Source of the DNA: Lepiota brunneoincarnata
Taxonomy: Eukaryota > Basidiomycota > Agaricomycetes > Agaricales > Agaricaceae
Length of the DNA: 64,000 bases
Assembly: GCA_023014365.1 (NCBI GenBank)
Contig: JAEBUN010000047.1
Coordinates: 124,001-188,000, forward strand
Direction: 5' to 3'
Positions 1 to 10,095 of the stretch are shown in pieces (positions within the stretch are counted from its first letter, which is position 1; each line of letters opens with the position of its first letter). The translations under genes and the position numbers were made by a program. The notes beneath the pieces are model-generated. The model had not been told where the DNA came from, searched no databases, and worked only from the letters and a program-made list of their open reading frames with translations.

Positions 1-2
1 GC

Positions 3-857
3 GGGATCAGACTATCCCAGCGGGCGTACGCAGAAAGGGTGTTGGAGAAATTTGGCATGTCGAGGTGTAAGGCCAAATCGGTCCCATTACCAATGGGGAT
101 CACGCTATCAAAGGACGACTGCCCATCAACTGAGGAAGAAATCGAGGAGATGAGAAACATACCGTATCGAGAGGCTCTAGGATCCCTGATGTGGCTCCAA
201 GTGGGAACCCGACCCGACCTATCATATACTGTCAACCTCCTGTCTCGATATGCACAGAATCCAGGGAGGGCACACTGGGAGGCAATGAAGCATGCCCTCG
301 CATACGTGAAGGGGACGCTGGACTACGCAATAACTTACCATCGAGGAGCCAGCCTACAACCGATTGGATACGTTGACTCTGATTTTGCCGGTGACAGGGA
401 TACGAGGCGATCTACCGAAGGACACGTATTTTTCGTAGGGGGAGGACCCGTGTCATGGATGACCAAACGACAAGAGTCAGTGGCCACGTCAACCACCGAA
501 GCTGAGTACATGGCCGTTTCACGTGCGGTTCAACAGGCAATGTGGCTCTCGGATTTCTTTGATGAGATCGCACTGCCACAAAAGCGTCTGGTCAACATTA
601 ACATTGACAATAATGGCGCGATTGACCTTACGAAGACTTACCGAGGCCACAAACGGACAAAACACATCTCAGTCCGATATCACTTTGTGAAGGAGAAGGC
701 AGACGAGGGGGAGTTTCGACCGACATATATCCCTGGTGACAACAATATTGCTGACTTGTTAACTAAAGCCCTGCCACGAGACGCAACGAGACGACATGCC
801 AGGAGTATGGGATTGATAGAGGATCGAGAGGAAGCTCAGGAGGATGAGGAGAACTAA
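3..857 (+). CDS. Ty1/copia pol, C-terminal part (end of RT plus RNase H), 5' end off the window
   Basis: This is the 3' end of a copia polyprotein; the frame is open from base 3, so the gene begins before the window. Seen directly: the segment following the RT active site (LSQRAY, then a YREALGSLMWL stretch and TRPDL), followed by an RNase H domain with the copia-typical VDSDFAGD, a GPVSWMTKRQESVATSTTEAEY stretch and a C-terminal NIADLLTKALPR. RNase H removes the RNA strand during reverse transcription. The 285 codons visible carry no internal stop, so this copy is better preserved than the other copia element. The stop at 855-857 is followed after about 33 bases by a purine-rich tract and a TG-starting LTR. 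Family assignment is firm; whether the whole element is intact cannot be judged here. Confidence 0.92.
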   Translation, partial: GIRLSQRAYAERVLEKFGMSRCKAKSVPLPMGITLSKDDCPSTEEEIEEMRNIPYREALGSLMWLQVGTRPDLSYTVNLLSRYAQNPGRAHWEAMKHALAYVKGTLDYAITYHRGASLQPIGYVDSDFAGDRDTRRSTEGHVFFVGGGPVSWMTKRQESVATSTTEAEYMAVSRAVQQAMWLSDFFDEIALPQKRLVNINIDNNGAIDLTKTYRGHKRTKHISVRYHFVKEKADEGEFRPTYIPGDNNIADLLTKALPRDATRRHARSMGLIEDREEAQEDEEN

Positions 858-896
858 GGAGACCGGCTCTCTCGCCGTATGCTGCGCCTGGGGGAG

Positions 897-1174
897 TGTT
901 GGTGAGACGCAGTGTCGGCGAGACACAGTGACTTCGGTCACTTCCGTTTTCGGACTAAACAAAAGCAGAGTCACTCTGCACACACACCGGCACACACACT
1001 TATTTCATATTCTGTGTGCCGGTGTTCCGTTTTTTACAACTATACAGTTCTTGTCCTCAATGTATAAAAAAGAATTAGCTTACCAACACACCTCAGCGGT
1101 TCGTGAAACGAGCGTGACGCTGAGGTGAGTAGTTTACACTAGCTAGAAAAACTAGCCTCACTAAACCTACTACA
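897..1174 (+). repeat. 3' LTR of the plus-strand copia element
   Basis: The LTR is inferred from position: it starts TGTTGGTGAGACGC directly after a GGGGGAG polypurine tract (890-896) downstream of the copia stop codon, and ends near CCTACTACA at 1174, a TG...CA format. Its partner lies outside the window, so the 3' boundary and the target duplication cannot be confirmed. Confidence 0.6.
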
Positions 1175-1250
1175 GTACGTCTACCAATAGGTACGAAAAT
1201 ATATTTAGCGGTTCGCGAAACGAGCGTGACGCTGAGTACGTCTACCAATA
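1095..1250 (+). repeat. Two interleaved direct repeats at the copia/host junction
   Basis: A 30-bp sequence beginning AGCGGTTCG occurs at 1095-1124 (inside the inferred LTR) and again at 1207-1236 with one base changed. A second repeat, AGTACGTCTACCAATA, occurs at 1174-1189 and 1235-1250. The unit looks like partly duplicated LTR/flank sequence rather than a simple target duplication. Confidence 0.7.
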
Positions 1251-1414
1251 CAGCTGCGAGTCATGGCGTGGGGGGGTTTGTGGGTCTGGCATGGCGTTGG
1301 TTGAGGGGACGCTGGGCCCCGTGAGAATCTTCCACATGCAGTTACAGGGCGTCAAAGCTCATATCCAATCCATCGATTGGGCGTCAAGTCCAGCATTATC
1401 GCATTAGCCCCGCA
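1251..1414. other. Short unique stretch between copia element and giant element
   Basis: No coding potential or recognisable element is visible. It contains a run of seven G near 1270. It ends with GCA (1412-1414), the left copy of the putative 3-bp target duplication of the giant element. Confidence 0.5.
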
Positions 1415-1786
1415 CACCTGAGACCTGCCAGAATCGGTCCTATGGATAGGAGGTACAAAAGAATAGTTATAAGAATCAGTTTCGTTTGTACACTCGGTAC
1501 CCATCACGTGTTTTAGAACCGAGTCTGTCACAATAAAAGGATCTGCCCATGGCACAGATCACCTTAAAAGATCTAGGATCTGTTGTAATGACCAAGATAG
1601 GATTATTTTATTGTCTCTGTACCTATAATAGATGTTATACACTAATCAGGTTCTATTCAATATTATGCCCAATCTACAGATTATGCCAACAATTCGGAAT
1701 CAGTAGAGTGTCCAGATTGAGCAGCCCACTGTTGGAAAGTTGTATATAGATGAATTTATAAATCAGTGGCTGGCAAAAGTATTTAT
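1415..1786 (+). repeat. Left terminal inverted repeat of the giant element, first segment
   Basis: This segment matches the reverse complement of about 59070-59439. Compared with the right copy it carries a 37-bp extra segment bordered by the 8-bp direct repeat AGGATCTG (1538-1545 and 1575-1582). It is cut at 1786 by the copia insertion; the match resumes at 7972. Confidence 0.8.
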
Positions 1787-2070
1787 TGTAAGAATATAAG
1801 ACTACGAACATAAGCTTAACATAAGTATAGTGGATGTAAATGTGGATGCTCACCTCAGTCACTCGTTATATGCACGAGTACTGAGGAAAGCCTAGCTACG
1901 TGTCCATATGCCAGGTAACCGAAGTTTTTACTGAATGGGAATAGAAATAAAATAGTAAATAAATCGCAACATCGTGATTTGCGCAAGTAGGGTCCATGTC
2001 CAAATAGAGACTAATGAGAGAGTCCAGCCGACGTCGCGTCGACTGTCCACTGGCTTGTAAAATTCCTACA
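1787..2070 (-). repeat. 3' LTR of nested copia
   Basis: 284 bp. It differs from the other LTR at about eight positions, all of which I read as CpG versus TpG/CpA. It contains one TAAGCTTA (1811-1818). Confidence 0.93.
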
Positions 2071-2077
2071 CTCCCCC

Positions 2078-3568
2078 TCAAGCCAAGGACAGGCTGAGTT
2101 CTCGAGCAAAATGCTTGACCTTTGGCAACGCGAGAGCTTTCGTAAAAGCATTGGCAACCATTTCTTCGGTAGGGCAATAGATCAGCCTTAATTTTCCTTC
2201 CTCAATGATCCATCGAATAAAATGATACCGAATATTGATCTGTTTTGTTCTCGCGTGATATTGATGGTCCTTCGCGAGCGCGATTGCAGACTGGTTGTCC
2301 AAGAAGAGAGTGGTGGTGGGAAGGGGGGTGCCGAAAACCTGCAAAATAAGGGAGCGCAGCCAAAGAATCTCTTTGGCTGCATGGGTTGCCACTATGTACT
2401 CAGATTCCATTGTTGATCGAGTGACTATCTCCTGCCATTTCGCACTCCAGGAAACAGCCCCTCCATTGATAATAAGCGCATAACCAGATGTAGCACGACG
2501 GTCCTCGGCCATGTTGCCATCTGCATTGCTGTACCCTGTAAGATCTTGGCCATAGCCTCCATAAGTGAGCCAAAGTTCTTGAGTGCCTTTGAGGTAATGA
2601 AAAACGCATTTGACAGCATCCCAGTGAGCCTCACCTGGGTTTTTCAGATAGCGGGAGAGGTGTTGGATGGCATATGCAATGTTGGGACGAGTGCCTAGGG
2701 CAGCATACATGAGGGTGCCCACAGCTTCCTGATAAGGAACTTGGGCCATCCAAGCAATTTCGGCTGTCGATTTCGGTGCTGCATCAACCATAGTGCGGGT
2801 GGATGGGTCCATAGGCACACTGAGTGGTTTGGCGTCTTCCAAACCAAAGCGACGAAGCGAGGCATCGATGTAGGATTGCTGGGACATGAAAATTTTTTGG
2901 TTTGTGCAGTCTCGTTTGATCTCAATGCCTAAGAGCCAGTGCAGCTCTCCTAAGTCCGAAATTTCAACAAAGCTGGATATTCCAGACTTTGTCCAGGCAA
3001 CTAGAGCGATTTTAGTGGCTGCCAGTGTACAGTCATCGACATGGACTAGAATGATGGTGAGATCAGGAGGTGTATCTTTAAAAAACACACTCTGATCGAC
3101 TTCACATCTCGTGAAGCCAAGATTGTCCACCAGGATCTTGCATAATTTTTGATACCATCATTGGCCAGACTGTTTGAGCCCATAGAGAGTTTTTTGGAGG
3201 CGGCAGAGCTTGTGAGGATGTAGGGGATCGCGGTAACCAGAAGGCTGTAACATGTAGACAACTTCATTGTCGTTCAGCTGACCGTTTAGGTAAGCACCCT
3301 TTATGTCTATCTGGTGCAACTCCATGTCCCTTGCTGCTGCGATGGCCAGCACTGCCCAAATCGATGCCAGATGTGCTACTGGAGCAAATGTGTTGAAGTA
3401 ATCGACTCCAGGCACCTGTGAAAATCCTTGCGCGACGAGCCTGGCCTTGTACTTGACAACATTGCCAGCTGGATCCTTCTTGGCTCGAAAAACCCACTTC
3501 AAGCCCACTCGATTTATGCCAGGTGGTGCATCCACTAGTTCCCATATCCCTGCAGCTTTGAGGGTAGC
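2078..3568 (-). pseudogene. copia pol, RT and RNase H part
   Basis: This is the 3' part of the copia polyprotein, continuous in one frame from the mariner insertion at 3569 to the stop at 2078. Seen: KWVFRAKKD, YKARLVAQGFSQ, IDIKGAYLNG (first RT catalytic region), the second RT block around ILVHVDDC (the DD pair), then RNase H with GYSNADGN, ESEY and the C-terminal FTKAL. One in-frame TGA lies just after LYGLKQSGQ (3155-3157), at a place where copia proteins normally have arginine, so a CGA-to-TGA change is likely. The first codons after the insertion (ATLKAAGIWEL) join smoothly to the segment ending at 5176 if the mariner and one TA are removed. Confidence 0.92.
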
Positions 3569-3570
3569 TA

Positions 3571-5173
3571 CAGTAAGGGACAAAACCCTTCCAATAATTT
3601 TTATACTTCAACAAATATGTTAATAACTGCCCACCTACTAAGGATGAAACCTTCATATTTTAATTGGGAATACCTATATGACTCATACATCATCCTGCCA
3701 AATATCATTACATCATATGCTATTTTGGGAAGTCAGTGAATTAAACAATTATTTAAGGTCATTGGAAGGGTTTTGTCCATCTCTAAGAACTTACCAATAA
3801 TTACACTTTTAGTACTTTGTATAGCCTCCCCTGGCATCCAAGACAGCCTGAACCCTATCAGGCATACTCTCTATCAGATTCTGACACACTTCTGCTGGAA
3901 TCTGACCCCATTCCTTTTGTGTCCTCTCTCATAAGTCTTCCATCCCCTGAGGTGGAGTGTCATACTTCCCTAACTTGATTTTAAGGTGAGTCCACAAATG
4001 TTCAATTGGATTAAGGTCTGGAGATTGTGGGGGCCACACCATAACCTCCATTTCAGCTGCTTTGAACCATTTTTGAGCCTTGATGTGCCTATATTTGGGA
4101 TCATTATCTTGTTGAAAGACAATATCCTCCACCTCTTTGTCATACCACTCCAGGCTCCCCTTGAGTTCATCCTCCAAAATGGTGACAAATAGATTACCAT
4201 CCATCTTACCATTAATCTTGGCTGCCAACCCTAGACCCTCCCACAGCATACAGCCCCATACCATGATAGAACCTCCTCCAAACTTTGTGGTTCCCTGTAC
4301 CAGCCTATCACTAAGCCTCTCCCCTGCTCTTTTCCAGACCCAAACCCTGCCATCTGACCCTAAGCAATTGATTTTGGTCTCATCTGACCAATCCACCCTC
4401 TTCCAGTCTTCCAGGGTCCAGTCTGCATGTGCCTCTGCCTACTTCAATCTTTTCCTCTTGTGTATAACAGAGAGTTTAGGCCTTTTCTACTTGACTACAG
4501 CCTTCATTCCAGCTTTTTTGAGTGCTCTGCAAACTGTTTTGGAGGATAGAGATTGGTCAATGACAGTATGAAGGGTTCTGGTGATTTGGGAGGCATTTTC
4601 AGCCTTGCAGGATGTGATAAGATGAGTGGCATATTTGATATTGCCAACAGAAAGCTTGGTTGGGCAACCACCAAGTGACTTTGAAAGTGTTGAATGATGT
4701 TTGGAGTGAAGACAAAATATAGTGCTGAGGCCAAGACCAGTGGTAGAAGCAATATGGGTAGCAGAGTGGCCTTTGTCCAAAAGAGAAAGAATATGGTTGC
4801 ATTGAGTCATAGAAAAAGATTGTATGTTAGCAAAATGAGGTTGGGGGGGTGGTGTGAGCTAGGGGAGTGAGCAGCTATGTTTATACATTATTCCAACCAG
4901 TCACATGACATTTATTTGCACTTATTTGGCTGTAATAAACAAAATCATGTGATTAGAGTAGAGATAGACAAAACCCTTCCAATGACCTTAAATAATTGTT
5001 TAATTCACCGACTTCCCAAAAAGGCATATGACATGGTGATATTGGGCAGGATGATACATGAGCCATATAGGTATTCCCAATAAAAATATGAATGTTTCAC
5101 CTCTAGTAGGTAGGCAGTTATTAACAGATTTGTTGAAGTATAAAAATCATTGGAAGGGTTTTGTCCCTTACTG
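3571..5173 (-). mobile_element. Tc1/mariner (DD34E) transposon inside copia pol
   Basis: The element is 1603 bp and begins and ends CAGTAAGGGACA/TGTCCCTTACTG, flanked by TA on each side (3569-3570, 5174-5175), the known mariner target duplication. The terminal inverted repeats are unusually long, about 215 bp (3571-3785 and 4960-5173). Each repeat is itself bounded by inverted copies of the motif ACAAAACCCTTCCAA. The transposase gene runs on the minus strand between them and is broken. Confidence 0.95.
3809..4810 (-). pseudogene. Tc1/mariner transposase with three in-frame stops
   Basis: A single frame of 334 codons shows an N-terminal helix-turn-helix region (residues ~1-100, ending KKAGMKAVVK), then the catalytic core. 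The core has WSDETKIN (first D), VFQQDNDPKY (second D) and SPDLNPIEHLW (E), with 34 residues between the second D and the E, and it ends RGGYTKY. Stops interrupt it directly after MKAVVK (4484-4486), about 15 codons later, and after GMEDL (3926-3928). The product would cut and paste the element at TA sites; with these stops it cannot be made full length. The other mariner at 56756 is a diverged relative. Confidence 0.93.
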
Positions 5174-5175
5174 TA

Positions 5176-6811
5176 ACTCCTCCTTTATTGCACTCTCCCA
5201 TAGTGGCCAGTCCACTCGTTCTCTAGCCTCTTTGAGGCTTCCTGGTTCCAATGCCTCAACGGACTCCATTTCGGCTGCTAGGGCATGCACGTCCTCCCAA
5301 TCTAGCTCCTCAGCCATCGTTATGGCTGTTCCCTCAAGGATTTTGTGAGCTTTTTGGCTTGGCATGTGGATACATTGTGGATGGTCACTCTGGGGCAGGT
5401 CCTGGTTGTCTGTCTTTGTTGGCAGTTGTACCACTGACTCTAGGGGGTTCGTTGGGACCTCTAGTGGCTCGCTAGGGGTTTCAGCACTTGTTTGTGGCTG
5501 GCTTGAGGGTTGTATGGTGGTCTGGTGCATGGTGAGTGGTTGCTCACTGTGAATCTCGCTGATTTGCACATTCTCCCCCTTGAGATTTGCCTCCTTTCTG
5601 AAACGGATGTTTTATTCTACCCTTACAGCACCTGTGGCAGGTATCCAGACTTGTATGCCATTGCTTTCTGGGTCAAAACCCAGCCACTGGCCCTTTTTAG
5701 CACGATCAGCCATTTTATTTACCCCTAGCTCATGCACCCAGCATTCCTCTCCCCATTCGCGTACTGCTCAAAGATCTGGCTTCTTGCTGTACAGGACCTC
5801 GTAGGGTGTTGTCCCTGCAATTGCTTTTGTCCCTGTTCTGTTCATTAGCCACATGACATGGCAAACTCCTTCAGGCCACAGGTATTCTGGGAGATGAGCA
5901 ATGTGGTACATGGCTTGGAATTGTTCCATGATGGTGCGATTGTGACGTTCGGCTATTCCATTGTGCTGGGGAGTATCATGCATGGTGAGCTTGATCTCTG
6001 TGCCTCACGATCTGAGATACTGCTGAAAATCATTCCCAGTGTACTCTCCACCTCTGTCCAAATGTAGGGCCTTCATGCGAGCTTGGAACTGCATCTTGCA
6101 CCATGCCTCAAACCATTTGTACGCATTGAAGGTGTCAGATTTATTTGACAGGAAATCCACATGTGTCCATCAAGAATAATCATTGGTAAAGGTAACATAG
6201 TATTTACATCCCCTTTGTGACTCTGTTTTGGCAGGTCCCCACACATTGGAGTGTATTTCCTGGGCAAAGCTAGTTGCCCCTGTGCCTTGCTGAGCCTTTG
6301 CAATTGGCTGCTGTGTCGATTTTGCGAATATACATGAATCACAGGACAGGTTTGTGTCTCCGTTGGAGTCTAGTTGTAAACTGATCACCATTCCTTCACG
6401 TAGAAGTCTTTTCACAGCTGCTGGTGCGATGTGGCCAAGCCGTCGATGCATCTTGTTGAGAGTGAGTGTCTCACAGACAGTATTCACCTCAATTTCTCCT
6501 TCCCTGACATGTTTGTATAGGGCTGCTTGGTTTCGTGGGATCTTGGCTATTTTGTTTCCACCCGGTTCATGTATAATACATCTGCCATTGGCAAATGTGA
6601 CCATATATCCAGCTTCGTTGAGTTGTCTGATGGATATGAGGGTGTACCCAGCCTCAGGTGAGTACAGGACATTGGATAAATGCAGTTTTGAGGTGGTACT
6701 GCCATTTGGTAAATCAAGGATTATATCGCCGATCCCAATTGTGTTGAAACTCTATTTATTGGCAGCCTTTAGGGGTCGAGGGGGGATGCTCTGCAGTTTT
6801 ACGAAGGCATC
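5176..6811 (-). pseudogene. copia pol, GAG-pre-integrase, integrase core and RT N-terminus
   Basis: This is a degenerate frame on the minus strand. Near its 5' end a GAG-pre-integrase region is visible (LNKMHRRLGHIAP, CDSCIFAK: the H...CX2C zinc part). The integrase core has LDRGGEYTG (second D) and NGIAERHNRT (E), with 35 positions between D and E. At the 3' end a proline/serine-rich linker leads to PLWESAIKEEL, where RT begins and the mariner has inserted. Several in-frame stops are present, mostly TGA (for example after ISPY, NDYS and YLRS). The integrase would join cDNA to the chromosome. Confidence 0.88.
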
Positions 6812-7648
6812 TCAATATGGTGAGATATGCCTGGATGTCCCTGAATCAAATAGTTCGATGTGTGTATGGAGGTTCTGTTCTTGAACCTGCCCTGTGAAGA
6901 CTTCATTGTCTTTGGAGGTGGCGTAGACCTCTTCTAGTAGGTCTGTCTCTTTGAAATTGGGGAGATCTTCTTCTAATTTACTTACTTCTATTGTAGCAAC
7001 AATCGGGATGATCAAGATTTCAGGGTCTATTGTGAAAGAAGGGGCAGCATGGATGCAAGCGAAGGATAGTTGTGCTGAGGCATATGATGCCAACCAGCAA
7101 GGTAGGGAACCTATGACCATGCTTCTGTAGTCATCATCACTGATGGTGACTCTGACTGTTGACAGCTTGATGCATTTTGCATGTAAATCATGTAGGAAGG
7201 CTTGGCCATCTCCACGTTCAGGGCACTGTGCTGCCATGAACTCGCATCGCAGTTGTGCCTGTGAGAAGGCACCCTTGTAGGTGTATTCCTGTTTCACCTG
7301 GTCCCACATGTTTTTGACAGTGATTATGCAGGCAACTATCATGAGGGTGGAGTCGGGCAACCGCTGGATGAGTAGGGCATGCGTGACGTGTTTGTCACGG
7401 TCCCACTTCTCAACCATTTCGGCTGTGATAGGAGATGGGGTTGTGGTAGGTGTCTGTCCCTGTGTGGTCGTGGCAGCAGCTGTCATGTCTGGCAGCTGGG
7501 GGTGCATCTCAGTACCATCAAAATGGCCCCAGAGCCCCTTGCCCTGGATGGCTGCTTCGAACCTGAGCATGAAGATAGCCCAGTTTGATCCTGCTGGGTC
7601 AAGTTTCAGAATGGAGGAAGGGAGGATGTCTGATGTTGTGGAGCTCAT
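6812..7648 (-). pseudogene. copia gag and protease N-terminus
   Basis: The gene starts MSSTTSDILPSSILKLDPAG and has the copia gag fold region (WAIFMLRFEAAIQGKGLWGHFDG; later ALLIQRLPDS, MWDQVKQEY). It ends in the protease start LFDSGTSRHISPY, with DSG as the catalytic aspartate, then TGA. No CX2CX4HX4C zinc knuckle is seen between gag and protease, where copia elements usually have one, so an internal deletion is likely. The start is 35 nt inside the 5' LTR (7683). Confidence 0.9.
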
Positions 7649-7682
7649 TGTGTAGATTTAGCAATGGTCACGGCCCATAACC

Positions 7683-7966
7683 TGTAAGAATATAAGACTA
7701 CAAACATAAGCTTAACATAAGTATAGTGGATGTAAATGTGGATGCTCACCTCAGTCACTTGTTATATGCACAAGTACTGAGGAAAGCCTAGCTACATGTC
7801 CATATGCCAGGTAACCAAAGTTTTTACTGAATGGGAATAGAAATAAAATAGTAAATAAATCGCAACATCGTGATTTGCGCAAGTAGGGTCCATGTCCAAA
7901 TAGAGACTAACGAGAGAGTCCAGCTGACATCGCGTCGACTGTCCACTGGCTTGTAAAATTCCTACA
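7683..7966 (-). repeat. 5' LTR of nested copia
   Basis: 284 bp, same length as its partner. It contains TAAGCTTA at 7707-7714. The sequence just inside (7664-7682), read on the minus strand, starts GGTTATGGGCCGTGAC and is the position expected for the primer binding site. Confidence 0.93.
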
Positions 7967-7971
7967 TTTAT

Positions 7972-8466
7972 CTAGACCAATGTTTGTAGTTGGGTGTAGC
8001 AAGGGTGAGGATGGCAACAATTATCTATGGGGCTCAAGCTGTAGTATTGTGGGTTGTAGTTGAGGGCATCACTTGGGCCTGGTATTATGTGAGGAGGGAG
8101 CCATCGTATGTTTTTGTAGAATCCATCAGTCCATGATCTTTGCCCAGCATAGAGGATCAGAGTATTAGTAATCTGCTGGAACCAACATTACTAGAGGCCT
8201 CACCATCAAGAAGGGCCCTGAACTCCTGCAGTGACTTCAAGTGGAGGGAATGATCCAGGAGGCACCTACCACTTTGTTGATGTTGGTGGTTCAAGAGTTA
8301 GTTTGAGTGTTATCAGCCAGCAGGCGATAGTGAAGGTAGTGAGTGTTGCATTAAGTGAGTCCCAGTAGAGTGCTTCCAGCGGTGGGGTGCTCAATAAAGT
8401 AGGGAACACTTGTAACTGATGTGGCCAAACATTGTCTCCGCAATGCTCAACTCACTCTCCACCCGC
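7972..8466 (+). repeat. Left terminal inverted repeat of the giant element, second segment
   Basis: It continues the match interrupted at 1786 and corresponds to the reverse complement of about 58570-59070. It has no open gene. It is cut at 8467 by the 14-kb gypsy element; the match resumes at 22445. Confidence 0.75.
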
Positions 8467-9768
8467 TGAAAAGGAAGAAACTTTCGTAGATTTTAATATA
8501 GATAGTGGGCTTGTTTTCACTAAGCTTAGCCGCAATTCGATAAGCTTAAGCTAATACAAGTGGAATGATATAGATAATGAACAGTTTCGTCTTTTAGGGT
8601 GTTCTGGGGGTGCATTCTGACAGCAAAATTCAAGAGAGTAGTGTTTTTAGAGGTTAACGAACAGCTGTTGAAGTTATCTTAGCCATACAGTGCAACAATG
8701 AAAGGACAATCCCTGTCAATTCAAAGCGCTGGGTCTCTGGTCTCTGGTCTCTGGTCTCTGAACTCTGGTCTCTGTCTCTGTCTCTGTCTCTAACACTCTG
8801 GAACTCTAAACTCTGAACTCTGGTCTCTGTCTCTGTCTCTGGGTTGGTCAACGACCGAAGAAATCACACTTAACGACGCACACTAAATAGCCCTCTGAAA
8901 CCGTTCTTGATCACGGCTCGCAGACTTGCATGTGGAAGCGGGGGTGAGACCTCTTGCTTCTTCACGAACAAGTGCGACCGTATTTATATTGTTTAGATAC
9001 ATACGGGAGATAGTAAATATGAAATAGAAAACAATAAGCTTAATTGTTACAGGCACTGTAGAACATTTTGGAAGGTTCGGCAGCATTTCTACCTCACCCT
9101 GGGTTATGGGTTTTTCTCTGATTAACGAATGGCAATCCAGCCAGATGTGTTCCGTGCTTGTCTGCATTATTCTGCGTCCACGCTGAGCGCGTTAAGTTTC
9201 CGGATCAATTATGATCGGAATGTATAGCAGATGGACAATTCCTTGATCCGTTGTAATTAATCTCAGTTAAGCAGTATGCCGAAGTGCCGGGACCCCCAAA
9301 GCACTCGTTAATTAGGAGTCTTTGATATTTCTAGGTTTTTGGGCATCGGGTATTGCCTCCCGAACGTTGGACGTTCCGTTCCGTGGTCCGGTCATCATTA
9401 TTGAACTTGCTATAGACGTAATACGCCTGCGACAGCCGCTAGGTACATTCTTTTATGTTTAAACGCATTCGGGTTCATCAGAAAACTGCTCGTAAGGTCC
9501 CTTGATGCGACCAGGGTATACTCGATAGGCTATGTAGAGCCCTGAATCCCTCTGGAGAGCATTCTGATAGCTTGGTTCACTAAGCTTAGTGATAATGAGC
9601 TGGTTTGAACACTTCCGAGGCTCGAATATCCTTAGTTCGGTCAAACTGGCTACTACGGGATATAGTACCAATCCTCTATAGAGTTCTTTAATGATATAGC
9701 CAATGATTCTATGTAGAGAATCGTTCCGGAGTACGGAATTCATGTATAGGCGTGAAATCGGCGTATCA
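8467..9768 (-). repeat. 3' LTR of 14-kb gypsy
   Basis: 1302 bp, differing from the partner at roughly 16-18 positions plus two 1-base indels, mostly CpG versus TpG/CpA. It holds four TAAGCTTA palindromes (8521, 8541, 9035, 9581) and a CTCTGG-type tandem tract. Confidence 0.95.
8731..8843 (+). repeat. CTCTGG/CTCTGT tandem tract in LTR
   Basis: A low-complexity tract of GGTCTCT, TCTCTG and GAACTCT units; the same tract is in the other LTR at about 21407-21519 with nearly identical unit order. Confidence 0.85.
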
Positions 9769-9778
9769 TCTCCCCCTA
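9769..9778 (-). other. Polypurine tract of 14-kb gypsy
   Basis: The plus strand reads TCTCCCCCTA, i.e. TAGGGGGAGA on the coding strand, directly 5' of the 3' LTR, where second-strand priming takes place. Confidence 0.8.
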
Positions 9779-10095
9779 ACCAAATTGCTGACTGTCCTCA
9801 GTCATTATCTCCTTCAAATTCGCAGTATCTGAGTCTCTCTGACGCGCTCTATGGTCTAGAACGTTCACCAGCTTCGAGGGTAGCGCACTTTCGCTAAGCT
9901 TATTTCAAAATGATGTCATGTCACCGAGTTTAAATGTATAGATCAACTTCTTGTCGCTATAGCTTAAATTTTTATCTCGTTATTGGGTCTTTTAAATGTC
10001 CCAAGGTCTCGTTTCATCTCTTTCGTTCTCCCTCTCACTTCTTACTCATCTATCCTGCTCGCATACTCACTTTTTAACGCCCACTTCTATCAACA

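Larger units (their letters stand above)
1787..7966 (-). mobile_element. Ty1/copia retrotransposon, complete but dead, TSD TTTAT
   Basis: Two 284-bp LTRs (1787-2070 and 7683-7966) starting TGTAAGAATATAAG and ending TTCCTACA flank a minus-strand gag-pol. The 5-bp duplication TTTAT lies at 1782-1786 and 7967-7971. A polypurine tract (CTCCCCC on plus) adjoins the left LTR, which is therefore the 3' LTR. Inside, a Tc1/mariner element splits pol. Internal stop codons show the element is inactive. The order gag, protease, integrase, RT, RNase H is the copia order. Confidence 0.95.

Noticed and set aside
844..1128. Open frame across the copia stop and LTR
   Set aside because: Lies in LTR sequence with no conserved residues.
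8731..8843. CTCTGG tract as a CRISPR-like or telomeric array
   Set aside because: No unique spacers, and the unit is not the fungal telomere repeat TTAGGG.
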